Source: Noviherbaspirillum sp. L7-7A (lineage in GTDB: Bacteria > Pseudomonadota > Gammaproteobacteria > Burkholderiales > Burkholderiaceae_D). From it: DNA of 64,000 nucleotides. The stretch is taken from the NCBI RefSeq assembly GCF_019052805.1, contig NZ_JAHQRJ010000001.1, forward strand, positions 806,001 to 870,000. The letters are read 5' to 3'. Shown here one piece after another: positions 50,811-61,007 of this stretch (the stretch's first letter is position 1; every line of letters starts with the position of its first letter). Made by a program: the position numbers and the translations under genes. The notes beneath the pieces are model-generated. The model saw nothing but the letters and a program-made list of their open reading frames with translations. It was not told the origin of the DNA and did no database searches.

Positions 50811-51337
50811 GGAACTCTCCGTGTGAACAAAGTTGCCATCCTCTCAGCACGGACCGTGCCATGAGGCATCATCGGCTCCAGTGTTTTTCGCAAGTGCCTG
50901 TTCCTGAACTGCTTATGCCTGAATTGTTTTTTCGTCCCCATGCAAGACGCCTGCAATGGGCTGGCCAGCACCACATGGAGTAGCTTGTGGATGCACCGTA
51001 GTGGATCGCGCGGAGCCATGGTGGCGCAATGTGCAACCTCGTCTGCATGCAATGAGCGCGCTGGCATCCGCTGAGGGATGCGGTTGTGCCGCAATTTCGC
51101 GACGGTTTTATCCGGTTCGCGTGGCGGACCGCAAATAAAGCCGCGGTGCTTCCCGCCGCCTTCTTGGCGCCCGGCTTTCTATGCTATTCTTTCGCACTTG
51201 ATTTAAATCCACTCCGTGGCCCAGGTCAAACAGGTCCTTCCCCACAACTTGATGTGCAATCCGCTAACCGGTCAGGCCGTGTCGCGGAAGGTTAAACAAC
51301 CCGCTAATCTCGCGAAACGCGAAGAAAGGTGAGCAAG
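50811..51337. other. Divergent promoter region SBP gene / sucA
   Basis: About 530 bp with no gene I can support. The first 100 bp should hold the importer operon promoter. Near sucA, TTGGCG (51164-51169) and an extended TGC-TATTCT (51182-51190) are 15 bp apart and could form the odh promoter, leaving a leader of about 140 bases. Confidence 0.4.
51164..51190 (+). promoter_or_regulatory. Possible sucA promoter
   Basis: TTGGCG and an extended -10 TGCTATTCT with a 15-bp gap, in the last 180 bp before sucA. The short gap is a weakness; the extended -10 makes up for it in part. Confidence 0.3.
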
Positions 51338-54193
51338 ATGATGCAGCAGTATCTCTCCAATTCCTATCTGTTCGGAGGAAACGCACCGTACGTCGAAGAA
51401 CTGTACGAAGCGTATCTGAACAATCCCGGCTCGGTGCCCGACAACTGGCGCGCTTACTTCGACGCCATGCAGCACGTGCCGGCAGTCGACGGATCGACCC
51501 GCCCCGACGTTCCCCATGCACCCGTCGTCGCTTCCTTCGCCGAACGCGCCAAGCAGGGCCCGATCCGCACCGTGACTGCGTCGACCGATGCCGAAATGGG
51601 CCGCAAGCGCGTCGCCGCCACCCAGCTCATCGCCGCTTACCGTTTTCTTGGCTCCCGTTGGGCCAATCTCGATCCGTTGCAGCGCCAGGAGCGCCCCAGC
51701 ATTCCCGAACTGGAGCCGAGCTTCTATGGCTTCACCGATGCCGACATGGACATCGTCTTCAACATCAGCAATACCTACTTCGGCTCCGAGACGGCATCGC
51801 TGCGCGACCTGCTCAACGCGCTGCGCGACACCTACTGCCGCTCCATCGGTTCCGAGTTCATGTACATCACCGATCCGGGCGAGAAGCGCTGGCTGCAGGA
51901 GCGCCTGGAATCCGTGCGCGCCACGCCGAACTTCACCGCCGAGAAGAAGCAGCACATCCTCGAGCGCCTGACCGCGGCCGAAGGCCTGGAGCGCTACCTG
52001 CACACCAAGTACGTCGGCCAGAAGCGCTTCTCGCTGGAAGGCGGCGAGAGCTTCATCGCCTCGCTCGACGAAACCATCCAGCGCGCCGGTGAAAAGGGCG
52101 TGCAGGAAATCGTGATCGGCATGGCCCACCGCGGCCGTTTGAACGTGCTGGTCAACATCCTGGGCAAGATGCCGCAGGAACTGTTCGCCGAATTCGAAGG
52201 CAAGCATGCCGACGACCTGCCGGCGGGCGACGTGAAATACCACCAGGGCTTCTCGTCCGACGTCACCACCCCGGGCGGCCCGGTCCACCTGTCGCTGGCC
52301 TTCAATCCGTCGCACCTGGAAATCGTCAACCCGGTGGTCGAGGGTTCGGTCAAGGCGCGCATGGAGCGCCGCGGCGACAAGGATGGCTCGCAGGTGCTGC
52401 CGGTGCTGGTGCACGGCGACGCCGCATTCGCCGGCCAGGGCGTCGTGATGGAAACCCTGAACCTGGCGCAGACCCGTGGCTACGGCACGGGCGGCACGGT
52501 GCATATCGTGATCAACAACCAGATCGGCTTCACCACCTCCGATCCGCGCGACTCGCGTTCCACGCTGTACTGCTCGGACGTGGTCAAGATGATCGAGGCG
52601 CCGGTGCTGCATGTGAATGCGGACGATCCGGAAGCCGTCGTGTTCGCCACCCAGATCGCGCTGGACTACCGCGTCCAGTTCAAGAAGGACATCGTGGTCG
52701 ACATCATCTGCTTCCGCAAGCTGGGCCACAACGAGCAGGACACCCCGGCGCTGACGCAGCCGCTGATGTACAAGAAGATCGCCAAGCATCCCGGCACCCG
52801 CAAGCTGTATGCCGACAAGCTGGCAACCCAGAACACCATTCCGGCAACGGCCGGCGATGAAATGGTCAAGGCCTATCGCGATGCGATGGACGCCGGCCGC
52901 CATACCGTCGACCCGGTGATCTCGAACTTCAAGAGCAAGTACGCGGTCGACTGGATGCCGTTCCTGAACCGCAAGTGGACCGATGCCGCCGACACCGCCG
53001 TGCCGCTGGCAGAGCTGAAGCGCCTGGCTTCCCGCATCACCACGGTGCCGGAGAACTTCAAGCCGCACTCGCTGGTGGAAAAGGTGCTGGCAGACCGCGC
53101 CGCCATGGGCCGCGGCGACATCAACCTCGACTGGGGCATGGGCGAACATCTGGCCTACGCGTCGCTGGTGTCGTCGGGCTATGCAGTGCGCCTGACCGGC
53201 CAGGACGCCGGCCGCGGCACCTTCGTGCATCGCCACGCGGTGCTGCACGACCAGAACCGCGAGCGCTGGGACGCCGGTTCCTACATTCCGCTGCAGAACG
53301 TGTCGGAACAGCAGGCGCCGTTCAACGTGATCGACTCGGTGCTGTCGGAAGAGGCCGTGCTCGGTTTCGAATACGGCTACTCGACCGCCGAACCCAACAC
53401 CCTGACCATCTGGGAAGCCCAGTTCGGCGACTTCGCCAACGGCGCGCAGGTCGTGATCGACCAGTTCATCAGCTCCGGCGAAGTGAAGTGGGGCCGTGCT
53501 TCCGGCCTGGTGATGATGCTGCCGCATGGTTATGAAGGCCAGGGCCCGGAGCACTCGTCGGCGCGCCTGGAGCGTTACCTGCAGCTGTGCGCGGACAACA
53601 ACATGCAAGTGGTGCAGCCGACCACGGCAGCGCAGATCTTCCACCTGCTGCGCCGCCAGATGATCCGCCTGTTCAGGAAGCCGCTGGTCATCATGACGCC
53701 CAAGTCGCTGCTGCGTAACAAGGATGCGGGTTCGCCCCTGTCCGAGCTGGCCAAGGGCACCTTCCAGACCGTCATCGGCGAAGTCGACGAGAAGATCGAT
53801 CCGCGCAAGGTCAAGCGCGTGGTCGCCTGCTCCGGCAAGGTGTATTTCGACCTGGTCAACGCCCGCAAGGAACGCGGCCAGACCGATACCGCCATCATCC
53901 GCATGGAACAGCTGTATCCGTTCCCGCACAAGGCATTCGCGGCCGAGCTGAAGAAATTCCCCAACTACACCGAACTGGTATGGGCGCAGGATGAGCCGCA
54001 GAACCAGGGCGCATGGTTCCAGATCCAGCACAACATCTTCGAGAACCTCGAGGAAGGTCGCAAGCTGGCCTATGCAGGCCGTCCGGCCAGCGCATCGCCC
54101 GCTGTCGGTTACTACGACAAGCACTATGCGCAGCAGAAGGCGCTGATCGACACCGCCTTTTCCAAGCTCAAGGGCTTCGTCCTGACCAAATAA
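51338..54193 (+). CDS. sucA: 2-Oxoglutarate dehydrogenase E1 component
   Basis: Thiamine diphosphate enzyme that decarboxylates 2-oxoglutarate in the TCA cycle; 951 residues. The N-terminal SNSYLFGGNAPYVEELYEAY is the E2-binding region, GMAHRGRLNVLVNILGKMP and the GDAAFAGQGVVMETLNLAQ region belong to the TPP site, and the C-terminal transketolase-like part has HGYEGQGPEHSSARLERYLQ. AGGTG before ATG 51338 favours it over the GTG 51329. The gene is followed by a 13-bp hairpin and sucB. Confidence 0.98.
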   Translation: MMQQYLSNSYLFGGNAPYVEELYEAYLNNPGSVPDNWRAYFDAMQHVPAVDGSTRPDVPHAPVVASFAERAKQGPIRTVTASTDAEMGRKRVAATQLIAAYRFLGSRWANLDPLQRQERPSIPELEPSFYGFTDADMDIVFNISNTYFGSETASLRDLLNALRDTYCRSIGSEFMYITDPGEKRWLQERLESVRATPNFTAEKKQHILERLTAAEGLERYLHTKYVGQKRFSLEGGESFIASLDETIQRAGEKGVQEIVIGMAHRGRLNVLVNILGKMPQELFAEFEGKHADDLPAGDVKYHQGFSSDVTTPGGPVHLSLAFNPSHLEIVNPVVEGSVKARMERRGDKDGSQVLPVLVHGDAAFAGQGVVMETLNLAQTRGYGTGGTVHIVINNQIGFTTSDPRDSRSTLYCSDVVKMIEAPVLHVNADDPEAVVFATQIALDYRVQFKKDIVVDIICFRKLGHNEQDTPALTQPLMYKKIAKHPGTRKLYADKLATQNTIPATAGDEMVKAYRDAMDAGRHTVDPVISNFKSKYAVDWMPFLNRKWTDAADTAVPLAELKRLASRITTVPENFKPHSLVEKVLADRAAMGRGDINLDWGMGEHLAYASLVSSGYAVRLTGQDAGRGTFVHRHAVLHDQNRERWDAGSYIPLQNVSEQQAPFNVIDSVLSEEAVLGFEYGYSTAEPNTLTIWEAQFGDFANGAQVVIDQFISSGEVKWGRASGLVMMLPHGYEGQGPEHSSARLERYLQLCADNNMQVVQPTTAAQIFHLLRRQMIRLFRKPLVIMTPKSLLRNKDAGSPLSELAKGTFQTVIGEVDEKIDPRKVKRVVACSGKVYFDLVNARKERGQTDTAIIRMEQLYPFPHKAFAAELKKFPNYTELVWAQDEPQNQGAWFQIQHNIFENLEEGRKLAYAGRPASASPAVGYYDKHYAQQKALIDTAFSKLKGFVLTK

Positions 54194-54204
54194 GAAAAAC
54201 TTTC

Positions 54205-54235
54205 GACGCGCCCGCCCGAAGCGGGCGGGCGCGTC
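54205..54235 (+). other. 13-bp perfect hairpin in the sucA-sucB spacer
   Basis: GACGCGCCCGCCC (54205-54217) pairs with GGGCGGGCGCGTC (54223-54235) around a GAAGC loop. It starts 12 bases after the sucA stop and ends 26 bases before the sucB ATG. No T tract follows on the plus strand. Likely an mRNA stabiliser or a brake on readthrough. Confidence 0.75.
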
Positions 54236-54261
54236 GCGCATATACCGAAACGGAGTAATAC

Positions 54262-55536
54262 ATGGCAATTCTTGAAGTCAAAGTCCCGCAACTGTCGGAA
54301 TCCGTCGCCGAGGCGACCCTGCTGCAATGGCACAAGAAAGTCGGCGAAGCTGTTGGCCGCGACGAAAACCTGATCGATATCGAAACCGACAAGGTAGTGC
54401 TCGAGCTGCCCGCGCCGGATGCCGGCGTGATCACCGAAATCATCAAGGCTGACGGCAGCATGGTTGTCGCCGGTGAAATCATTGCAAGGATCGACACCGA
54501 AGCCAAAGCCGGTGCCGCCGCGCCTGCCGCTCCTGCGCCCGCTGCTGCGGCGCCGGCCGCTGCACCTGCTGCTGACCCGGTGCAGGCTGCGATCGCCAGC
54601 CTGGCCGCCAAGGCATCGTCCGGTGTGGCAATGCCGGCCGCTGCCAAGCTGCTGTCGGAAAACAACCTGTCCGCAGGCGATGTCGCCGGCACCGGCCGCG
54701 ATGGCCGCGTGACCAAGGGCGACGTGCTGAACAAGCTGGAAGCCAAGCCCGCCGCAGCGCCGGCCGCCGCTCCCGCGCCGGCCGCCAAGCCTGCGCTGCC
54801 GCAGGTAGCCGCGCCGGTTGCCGGCAACCTCGGCGACCGCCCGGAAGAGCGCGTGCCGATGAGCCGCCTGCGCGCCCGTATCGCCGAGCGCCTGGTGCAG
54901 TCGCAGTCCACCAACGCCATCCTGACGACCTTCAATGAAGTCAACATGAAGCCGGTGATGGACCTGCGCAACAAGTACAAGGACAAGTTCGAGAAAGAGC
55001 ACGGCGTCAAGCTGGGCTTCATGTCCTTCTTCGTCAAGGCAGCGGTCGCCGCCCTGAAGAAGTACCCGATCATCAACGCCTCCGTTGACGGCAATGACAT
55101 CGTCTACCACGGCTACTTCGATGTCGGCATCGCGGTCGGTTCGCCGCGCGGCCTGGTGGTGCCCATCCTGCGCAATGCCGACCAGATGTCGATCGCCGAG
55201 ATCGAGAAGAAGATCGGCGAGTTTGGCGCCAAGGCCAAGGACGGCAAGCTGACCCTGGACGACCTGTCCGGCGGCACCTTCTCGATCTCCAACGGCGGCA
55301 CCTTCGGTTCGATGCTGTCGACCCCGATCATCAACCCGCCGCAGTCGGCGATCCTGGGCGTGCATGCGACCAAGGACCGCGCCGTGGTCGAGAACGGCGA
55401 GATCGTGATCCGCCCGATGAACTACCTGGCCATGTCCTACGATCACCGCATCATCGACGGCCGCGAAGCGGTTCTCGGCCTGGTGGCAATGAAGGAAGCG
55501 CTGGAAGATCCGGCCCGCCTGCTGCTCGATCTGTAA
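54262..55536 (+). CDS. sucB: Dihydrolipoyl succinyltransferase, E2 of the 2-oxoglutarate complex
   Basis: Core enzyme of the complex, 424 residues: lipoyl domain (about 1-77) with the lipoyl Lys in [10 protein letters not shown], an Ala/Pro linker, the E3-binding domain (about 115-155, [17 protein letters not shown]), a second Ala/Pro linker, and the catalytic domain with [13 protein letters not shown] (His and Asp). Ribosome site CGGAG before the ATG. Confidence 0.98.
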   Translation: MAILEVKVPQLSESVAEATLLQWHKKVGEAVGRDENLIDIETDKVVLELPAPDAGVITEIIKADGSMVVAGEIIARIDTEAKAGAAAPAAPAPAAAAPAAAPAADPVQAAIASLAAKASSGVAMPAAAKLLSENNLSAGDVAGTGRDGRVTKGDVLNKLEAKPAAAPAAAPAPAAKPALPQVAAPVAGNLGDRPEERVPMSRLRARIAERLVQSQSTNAILTTFNEVNMKPVMDLRNKYKDKFEKEHGVKLGFMSFFVKAAVAALKKYPIINASVDGNDIVYHGYFDVGIAVGSPRGLVVPILRNADQMSIAEIEKKIGEFGAKAKDGKLTLDDLSGGTFSISNGGTFGSMLSTPIINPPQSAILGVHATKDRAVVENGEIVIRPMNYLAMSYDHRIIDGREAVLGLVAMKEALEDPARLLLDL

Positions 55537-55554
55537 TCACCCCCGCGGTGAACG

Positions 55555-55581
55555 ATGGCGGCCACGAGCCGCCATTGTTTT
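55555..55581 (+). terminator. Terminator-like hairpin in the sucB-lpd spacer
   Basis: Stem ATGGCGGC (55555-55562) with GCCGCCAT (55568-55575) and a CACGA loop, followed by TGTTTT. It has the form of a weak intrinsic terminator 18 bp past sucB and could reduce lpd expression relative to E1/E2. Confidence 0.6.
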
Positions 55582-55614
55582 GCCGCCTGATGTGCAAGGA
55601 ATTGAAGGAAAATT

Positions 55615-57042
<1,428 letters not shown>

Positions 57043-57069
57043 GTCGAACGTTTTTTGACGGAGGCGATG

Positions 57070-57498
57070 ATGAGAGGAAGCAGGCTGTTTGCAATGGGAT
57101 GGGCGCTGGGCCTTGGCGCCTGCGCCACGGCGCCGGTCAGCAATGACCTCAGCATCGAAACCGTCAGCCGCGGCCAGCCGGTGCCTGGCGCCAGTTGCAC
57201 GGTACAGCTGGTCGAAGGCAGCTTCAACATCGTCACGCCGGCCGTCGTGCCGGCACGCAACACCCGCGGCGACCTGCGGGTGGTGTGCAACAAGCCAGGC
57301 TACCGGGCATCCGAGGTGCTCTACCGCGGCGGTTACACCGGGTACGACGGTTATGGCAGCCGCACCAGCCTGGGCTTTGGCATCGGCGGCGGAGGCGGTA
57401 GTGTCGGCTATGGCATCGGCCTTGGCGTACCAATAGGCGGCGGTGCCAGCCCATCGTCGGTGCCGGCCAGCGTGCTGGTCGAAATGAACCCGCTTTGA
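57070..57498 (+). CDS. Small glycine-rich lipoprotein
   Basis: A 142-residue envelope protein: signal peptide with lipobox LGAC (lipidated Cys near residue 16), a central beta-rich segment (GASCTVQLVEGSFNIVTPAV and a second Cys in VVCNKPGYR) and a Gly-rich C-terminal part (GFGIGGGGGSVGYGIGLGV) that may insert in or lie along the membrane. Family unknown. GGAGG fits ATG 57070 better than 57067; the TTG 57055 is not needed. It trails lpdA by 27 bp and is ended by the terminator at 57561. Confidence 0.78.
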   Translation: MRGSRLFAMGWALGLGACATAPVSNDLSIETVSRGQPVPGASCTVQLVEGSFNIVTPAVVPARNTRGDLRVVCNKPGYRASEVLYRGGYTGYDGYGSRTSLGFGIGGGGGSVGYGIGLGVPIGGGASPSSVPASVLVEMNPL

Positions 57499-57560
57499 GG
57501 GTGCCTGGCATCACGGTGCTTGCGCCGCATGGTCGCGGATAGACAACGCGGTAACGGAAG

Positions 57561-57588
57561 GGCGGGCATATGCTCGCCCGATTTTTTC
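57561..57588 (+). terminator. Terminator after the lipoprotein gene
   Basis: GGGCG-GGCATATGCT-CGCCC hairpin (57561-57580) followed by GATTTTTT. Ends the transcript coming from the suc-lpd-lipoprotein genes. Confidence 0.85.
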
Positions 57589-57615
57589 GGGTTTTTCATG
57601 GATGACCGTGATCCC

Positions 57616-57649
57616 GTAGGGTGCGATGCCCCGCAGGGGCATTGCGCCG
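57616..57649 (+). repeat. REP-like palindrome, copy C
   Basis: Begins GTAGGGTGCGATGCCCC and ends GGGGCATTGCGCC. Same orientation as copy E, 176 bp apart. Confidence 0.75.
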
Positions 57650-57700
57650 CTGGTTGATCAAGGCAAGCGGCCGATATGGCTATCTTGGTTTGCGCCGATC

Positions 57701-57730
57701 GTGCGATGCCCTTCGGGTATTGCAACCTAC
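57701..57730 (-). repeat. REP-like palindrome, copy D
   Basis: On the minus strand it begins GTAGGTTGCAATACCC and ends GGGCATCGCAC. It is inverted relative to copies C and E. Confidence 0.7.
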
Positions 57731-57791
57731 GTGCGCCGGGTGCTCATCCGTGAGCCACGGTTTCAGGTTCTTCGCGGATGATCGTGATCGC

Positions 57792-57824
57792 GTAGGGTGT
57801 AATACCCCGCAGTGGCATTACACC
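57792..57824 (+). repeat. REP-like palindrome, copy E
   Basis: Begins GTAGGGTGTAATACCCC and ends TGGCATTACACC. Compared with copy B, TGCAAT/ATTGCA has become TGTAAT/ATTACA, a paired change that keeps the stem. Confidence 0.75.
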
Positions 57825-57932
57825 GATTGCTGATCAAGGCAAGCGGCCAACATGCCGCATGCCGGCCCACGCTCATCCGTGAGGAACTTTGTTCATGGCC
57901 GCGCACAGACGCGGCACGGGAGGCGGGATTCG

Positions 57933-59033
57933 ATGGATGTACGTGAGTATTACCGGCATGCGCTGGCCGAGCGGGGCTTTTCGGCGGACCAGGCCCAGCA
58001 TGCGGCGGTAGAGCGGCTGCAGCGCTGCTATGAGGAATGGGTGCACTACAAGGCGCAGCGCGCCAGCGTGTTCAAGCGGCTGATCAGTCGCCCCGCGGTG
58101 CCGCGTGGCGTCTACATGTGGGGCGGTGTCGGACGTGGCAAGTCGTTCCTGATGGACAGCTTCTACCTGGTGGTGCCGGTGGTGCGCAAGACCCGGCTGC
58201 ACTTCCATGAATTCATGCGCGGCGTTCACCGCGAACTCGACGACCTGAAGGGCGTGGCCAATCCGCTCGACACGGTTGCCCAGCGCATCGCCAAGAAATA
58301 CCGGCTGATCTGCTTCGACGAATTCCATGTGTCGGACATTGCCGATGCGATGATTCTCTACAACCTGCTCAAGGCCCTGTTCGACAATGGCGTGTCATTC
58401 ATGATGACCTCCAACTACGAGCCGGACACGCTGTATCCGAACGGCCTGCATCGCGACCGCATGCTGCCCACCATCGAGCTGCTGAAGGACAGGCTGGACG
58501 TGATGTGCGTCGACGCCGGCATCGACTACCGCAAGCGTGCGCTGGAGCAGGTGGAGGCCTATCACACGCCGCTTGGGCAGGATGCGGATCGCCAGCTGCG
58601 CCACGCCTACAGCAAGATCGCGGAAAGCGAGGACCAGGACCCGCTGATCCGCATCGAATCCCGCGAAATCCGGGCCTTGCGGCGCGCCGGCGGCGTGATC
58701 TGGTTCGACTTCGCCACGCTATGCGGCGGCCCGCGCTCGCAGAACGACTATCTGGAAATCGCCAGCCAGTTCCACACCGTGATCCTGTCGTCGGTGCCCA
58801 AGATGTCGGCTGCGATGTCGTCCGAGGCGCGCCGCTTCACCTGGCTGATCGATGTCTTGTACGACCACAAGGTCAAGCTGCTGATGTCGGCCGAAGTGCC
58901 GGCCGAGGAACTCTATACCGAAGGCGTGCTGTCCAATGAATTTCACCGCACGGTGTCGCGCATCGTCGAGATGCAGTCGCGCGACTACATGCAGTCCGAG
59001 CGGCGTAATGTGATGGAGTCCCTGTCCCGATGA
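57933..59033 (+). CDS. zapE: Cell division ATPase ZapE (AFG1-like)
   Basis: A 366-residue AFG1-type ATPase that interacts with FtsZ during division under stress. Walker A GGVGRGKSF (residues 64-72) and Walker B LICFDEFHVSDIADAMIL are intact, and TSNYEPDTLYPNGLHRDRML is the family signature. AGG-rich ribosome site before ATG 57933; the frame runs back to 57852 without support. Its stop overlaps the ATG of the following gene (ATGA at 59030-59033). Confidence 0.95.
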   Translation: MDVREYYRHALAERGFSADQAQHAAVERLQRCYEEWVHYKAQRASVFKRLISRPAVPRGVYMWGGVGRGKSFLMDSFYLVVPVVRKTRLHFHEFMRGVHRELDDLKGVANPLDTVAQRIAKKYRLICFDEFHVSDIADAMILYNLLKALFDNGVSFMMTSNYEPDTLYPNGLHRDRMLPTIELLKDRLDVMCVDAGIDYRKRALEQVEAYHTPLGQDADRQLRHAYSKIAESEDQDPLIRIESREIRALRRAGGVIWFDFATLCGGPRSQNDYLEIASQFHTVILSSVPKMSAAMSSEARRFTWLIDVLYDHKVKLLMSAEVPAEELYTEGVLSNEFHRTVSRIVEMQSRDYMQSERRNVMESLSR

Positions 59034-59773
59034 TGCGATTGATTGCCGTGCGCCGGCTGGCGCTGACCGTGGTGCTGAGCCTGTCCGCGCTGCATGCCGT
59101 GGCCAGCGGCACGGATGAGGTCATCACCCGGTATCCGAATGGGTCGATCGATTCGGTGGAGTCGGCCGATGCAGCGCTGGCGGACGTCAAGCGTGAACGC
59201 GAGGAAGTCGAGGCGCGTGCCCGCGATACCGAATATGCCTGCTACAGCAAGTTCTTTTCCTCGCCGTGCGTGAGCAAGGTCAAGGAGCAGCGTCGCGCGG
59301 ATCTGGAACGGCTCAAGCCGATCGAGGTCGAGGCCAATGCCTTCAAGCGCCGCGACGTGGTTGAAAAGCGCGACCGGGTGCTCGACGAGCAGCGTGCGCG
59401 TGAGGAACGCGACGCGCCGGAGCGGGCTGAACGGGAGCGCATCAATAGCGAGAAGGCTGCAAGAAAGGCGGCGGATGTGGCGGCACGACAGGCGGCGCCG
59501 GAAAACCCGCCGAAAGGCAGGAAGCCGGCCACGCCGCGCACCGAGGCGGATGCGCCAAGGGTGGATGGTCGCGATCGGATCGCCGAGCATGAGGCGCGCA
59601 TGCAAAAGGCGCGCGCCGAGGAAGAAGCCAGGGCGGCGGAACGGGAAAAGAATATTGCCGCCTACCTGCGCAAGCAGGAAGAGGCGCTGGAACGCCAGCG
59701 CAAGGTGGAAGAGAAGAAGGCCAAGCGGGCGCAGCAGGACAAGGAAAAGCAGGGCGCTGCCAAGGCGCCATGA
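59030..59773 (+). CDS. Secreted coiled-coil protein coupled to zapE
   Basis: A 247-residue protein of no recognised family. Signal peptide (about 1-26), then a short segment with two Cys (ACYSKFFSSPCVSKVKEQ) that may form a disulfide, and then more than 150 residues of very charged helix (Glu, Arg, Lys, Ala) ending in KVEEKKAKRAQQDKEKQG, so an extended coiled coil in the periplasm is likely. ATGA overlap with zapE implies coexpression. A link to division is possible but only inferred. Confidence 0.78.
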   Translation: MMRLIAVRRLALTVVLSLSALHAVASGTDEVITRYPNGSIDSVESADAALADVKREREEVEARARDTEYACYSKFFSSPCVSKVKEQRRADLERLKPIEVEANAFKRRDVVEKRDRVLDEQRAREERDAPERAERERINSEKAARKAADVAARQAAPENPPKGRKPATPRTEADAPRVDGRDRIAEHEARMQKARAEEEARAAEREKNIAAYLRKQEEALERQRKVEEKKAKRAQQDKEKQGAAKAP

Positions 59774-59790
59774 CCTGGGTGACGCTGCGC

Positions 59791-60597
59791 TCAGACTGCG
59801 CGCCGTATGCCCTGCGCCTGGTAGGTTTTCTTCTCCGGCGGTGGCGCGACCAGCCTGACCAGCGCCAGCGTGCAGTTGTCGGCGCGCTTGCCGGCGCCGC
59901 GCTCGCGCGCCTTGGCGATCATCATTTCCGATGCTTCACGCGGCGAGCGGGCGGCCAGCGCCGCGCCCAGTTCCGCGTCCGCGAAGTAATTCGACAGTCC
60001 GTCGGAGCAGAGCAGGAAGCTGTCGCCGGCCTGCAGCCCGTCGTGGCGTCCGCTGGTGACGCTCATGTGCTGGTTGCCGCCGCCCAGGGTATTGACCAAC
60101 AGCCGCGCAAGCTTGGCGCCGGCAGCATCGTCCGGCCTGAGCTTGCCTTCGGCGATGAGCTTTTCACGGTAGGAATGATCCACGGTGCGAAACGCCGGAT
60201 TCGGGCCGCTGAAGCGATACAGCCGGGAATTTCCGACATGCGCCCAGTGCGCCGTGCCTTCCGGCGTCAGCACCAGCGCAACCATGGTGCTCTGCGGCCG
60301 TTCGCCGGAGGTCATCCGCGCCAGGTTGATCACGGTGTGGGCTTCCAGCGCAATCGAGGACAGCATCTCATCGACTTGTTCGGTCAGCGGCGAAAATTGG
60401 TCGAACACCTGGCGCGCTGTGCTGATTACCTGTTCCGCCGCCATGGCGCCGCCCGAGCCGGCGCCACGGCCGTCGGCCAGCACCGCCATCATGTACCCTG
60501 GTGCCCGCGGGGCGGCAAATAGCGCCACCCGGTCCTGTTGCTCGTCGCGGTCGCCGATGTGCTGCCCGGTTGCTGCTTCTATCTTGTACTGGCCCAT
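59791..60597 (-). CDS. PP2C-type serine/threonine protein phosphatase
   Basis: A 268-residue PP2C phosphatase. Metal-binding acidic residues remain: DRDEQQDRV, LADGRGAGSGG, LLCSDGLSNYF and ADNCTLAL. The usual DGMGG motif is replaced by DGRGAGSGG, and the VGDSR motif reads VGNSR, so the active site is diverged but plausible. It may act on a Ser/Thr kinase system or an anti-sigma pathway. The start at ATG 60597 (MGQYKIEAATG) is preferred; 60657 is an in-frame alternative. Convergent with the coiled-coil gene, divergent from the DUF465 gene. Confidence 0.86.
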   Translation of the reverse strand: MGQYKIEAATGQHIGDRDEQQDRVALFAAPRAPGYMMAVLADGRGAGSGGAMAAEQVISTARQVFDQFSPLTEQVDEMLSSIALEAHTVINLARMTSGERPQSTMVALVLTPEGTAHWAHVGNSRLYRFSGPNPAFRTVDHSYREKLIAEGKLRPDDAAGAKLARLLVNTLGGGNQHMSVTSGRHDGLQAGDSFLLCSDGLSNYFADAELGAALAARSPREASEMMIAKARERGAGKRADNCTLALVRLVAPPPEKKTYQAQGIRRAV

Positions 60598-60704
60598 GTG
60601 TTCCGCTTGGATTAAACTTGCCGCCTGTCGAGAGAATCGCCAGATTATCCCACGCAAAATGTCCTGTAGGAAAGAATTGCGATGATTAGCACGGAAACTT
60701 TTCC

Positions 60705-60908
60705 ATGAATAAGCTTGTAGAAGACATAAAAAAACGCATCATCGAACTGGAAGTGGAACATCGCGATCTCGATTCCGTCATCGACATGCTCAGCGCCAAC
60801 GGTCAGCATGAAGAATTGCAACTCCGGCGCCTGAAAAAGCGGCGCCTGCAGTTGAAGGACCACATCACGCTCCTCAAGATGCAGCTGATTCCCGACATCC
60901 CTGCCTGA
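60705..60908 (+). CDS. DUF465 (YdcH-like) small protein
   Basis: A 67-residue, all-helical protein with the YdcH pattern: a first helix IKKRIIELEVEHRDLDSVID, a short turn NGQHEEL, and a second helix with the basic LKKRRLQLKDHITLL. It is a common cytosolic helical hairpin of unknown role. It lies 99 bp upstream of the DinG-type helicase gene on the same strand. Confidence 0.88.
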   Translation: MNKLVEDIKKRIIELEVEHRDLDSVIDMLSANGQHEELQLRRLKKRRLQLKDHITLLKMQLIPDIPA

Positions 60909-61007
60909 GCGGGCCGGGTCCCGCGCCTGATAAAATAGCGGTTCTCTTCCGGCCATCGCGGTCCGGCCCACCGGCACGCAGCGCGTGCATCCAATACAGC
61001 AGCGAAC

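Larger units (their letters stand above)
57596..57857. repeat. Duplicated 176-bp unit carrying REP palindromes
   Basis: The segment around 57600-57680 recurs with a 176-bp offset at about 57776-57856: each copy has GGATGA-CGTGATC, a REP palindrome, and then TGATCAAGGCAAGCGGCC. Between them lies a third palindrome in reverse orientation. GCTCATCCGTGAG also occurs twice (57742 and 57871). The array fills the gap between the lipoprotein gene and zapE. Confidence 0.8.

Noticed and set aside
51272-54268. Minus-strand open frame of nearly 1000 codons across sucA
   Set aside because: It is the exact antisense of a conserved enzyme gene; its product is a His/Arg/Gln-rich low-complexity string typical of shadow frames in GC-rich DNA, with no domain.
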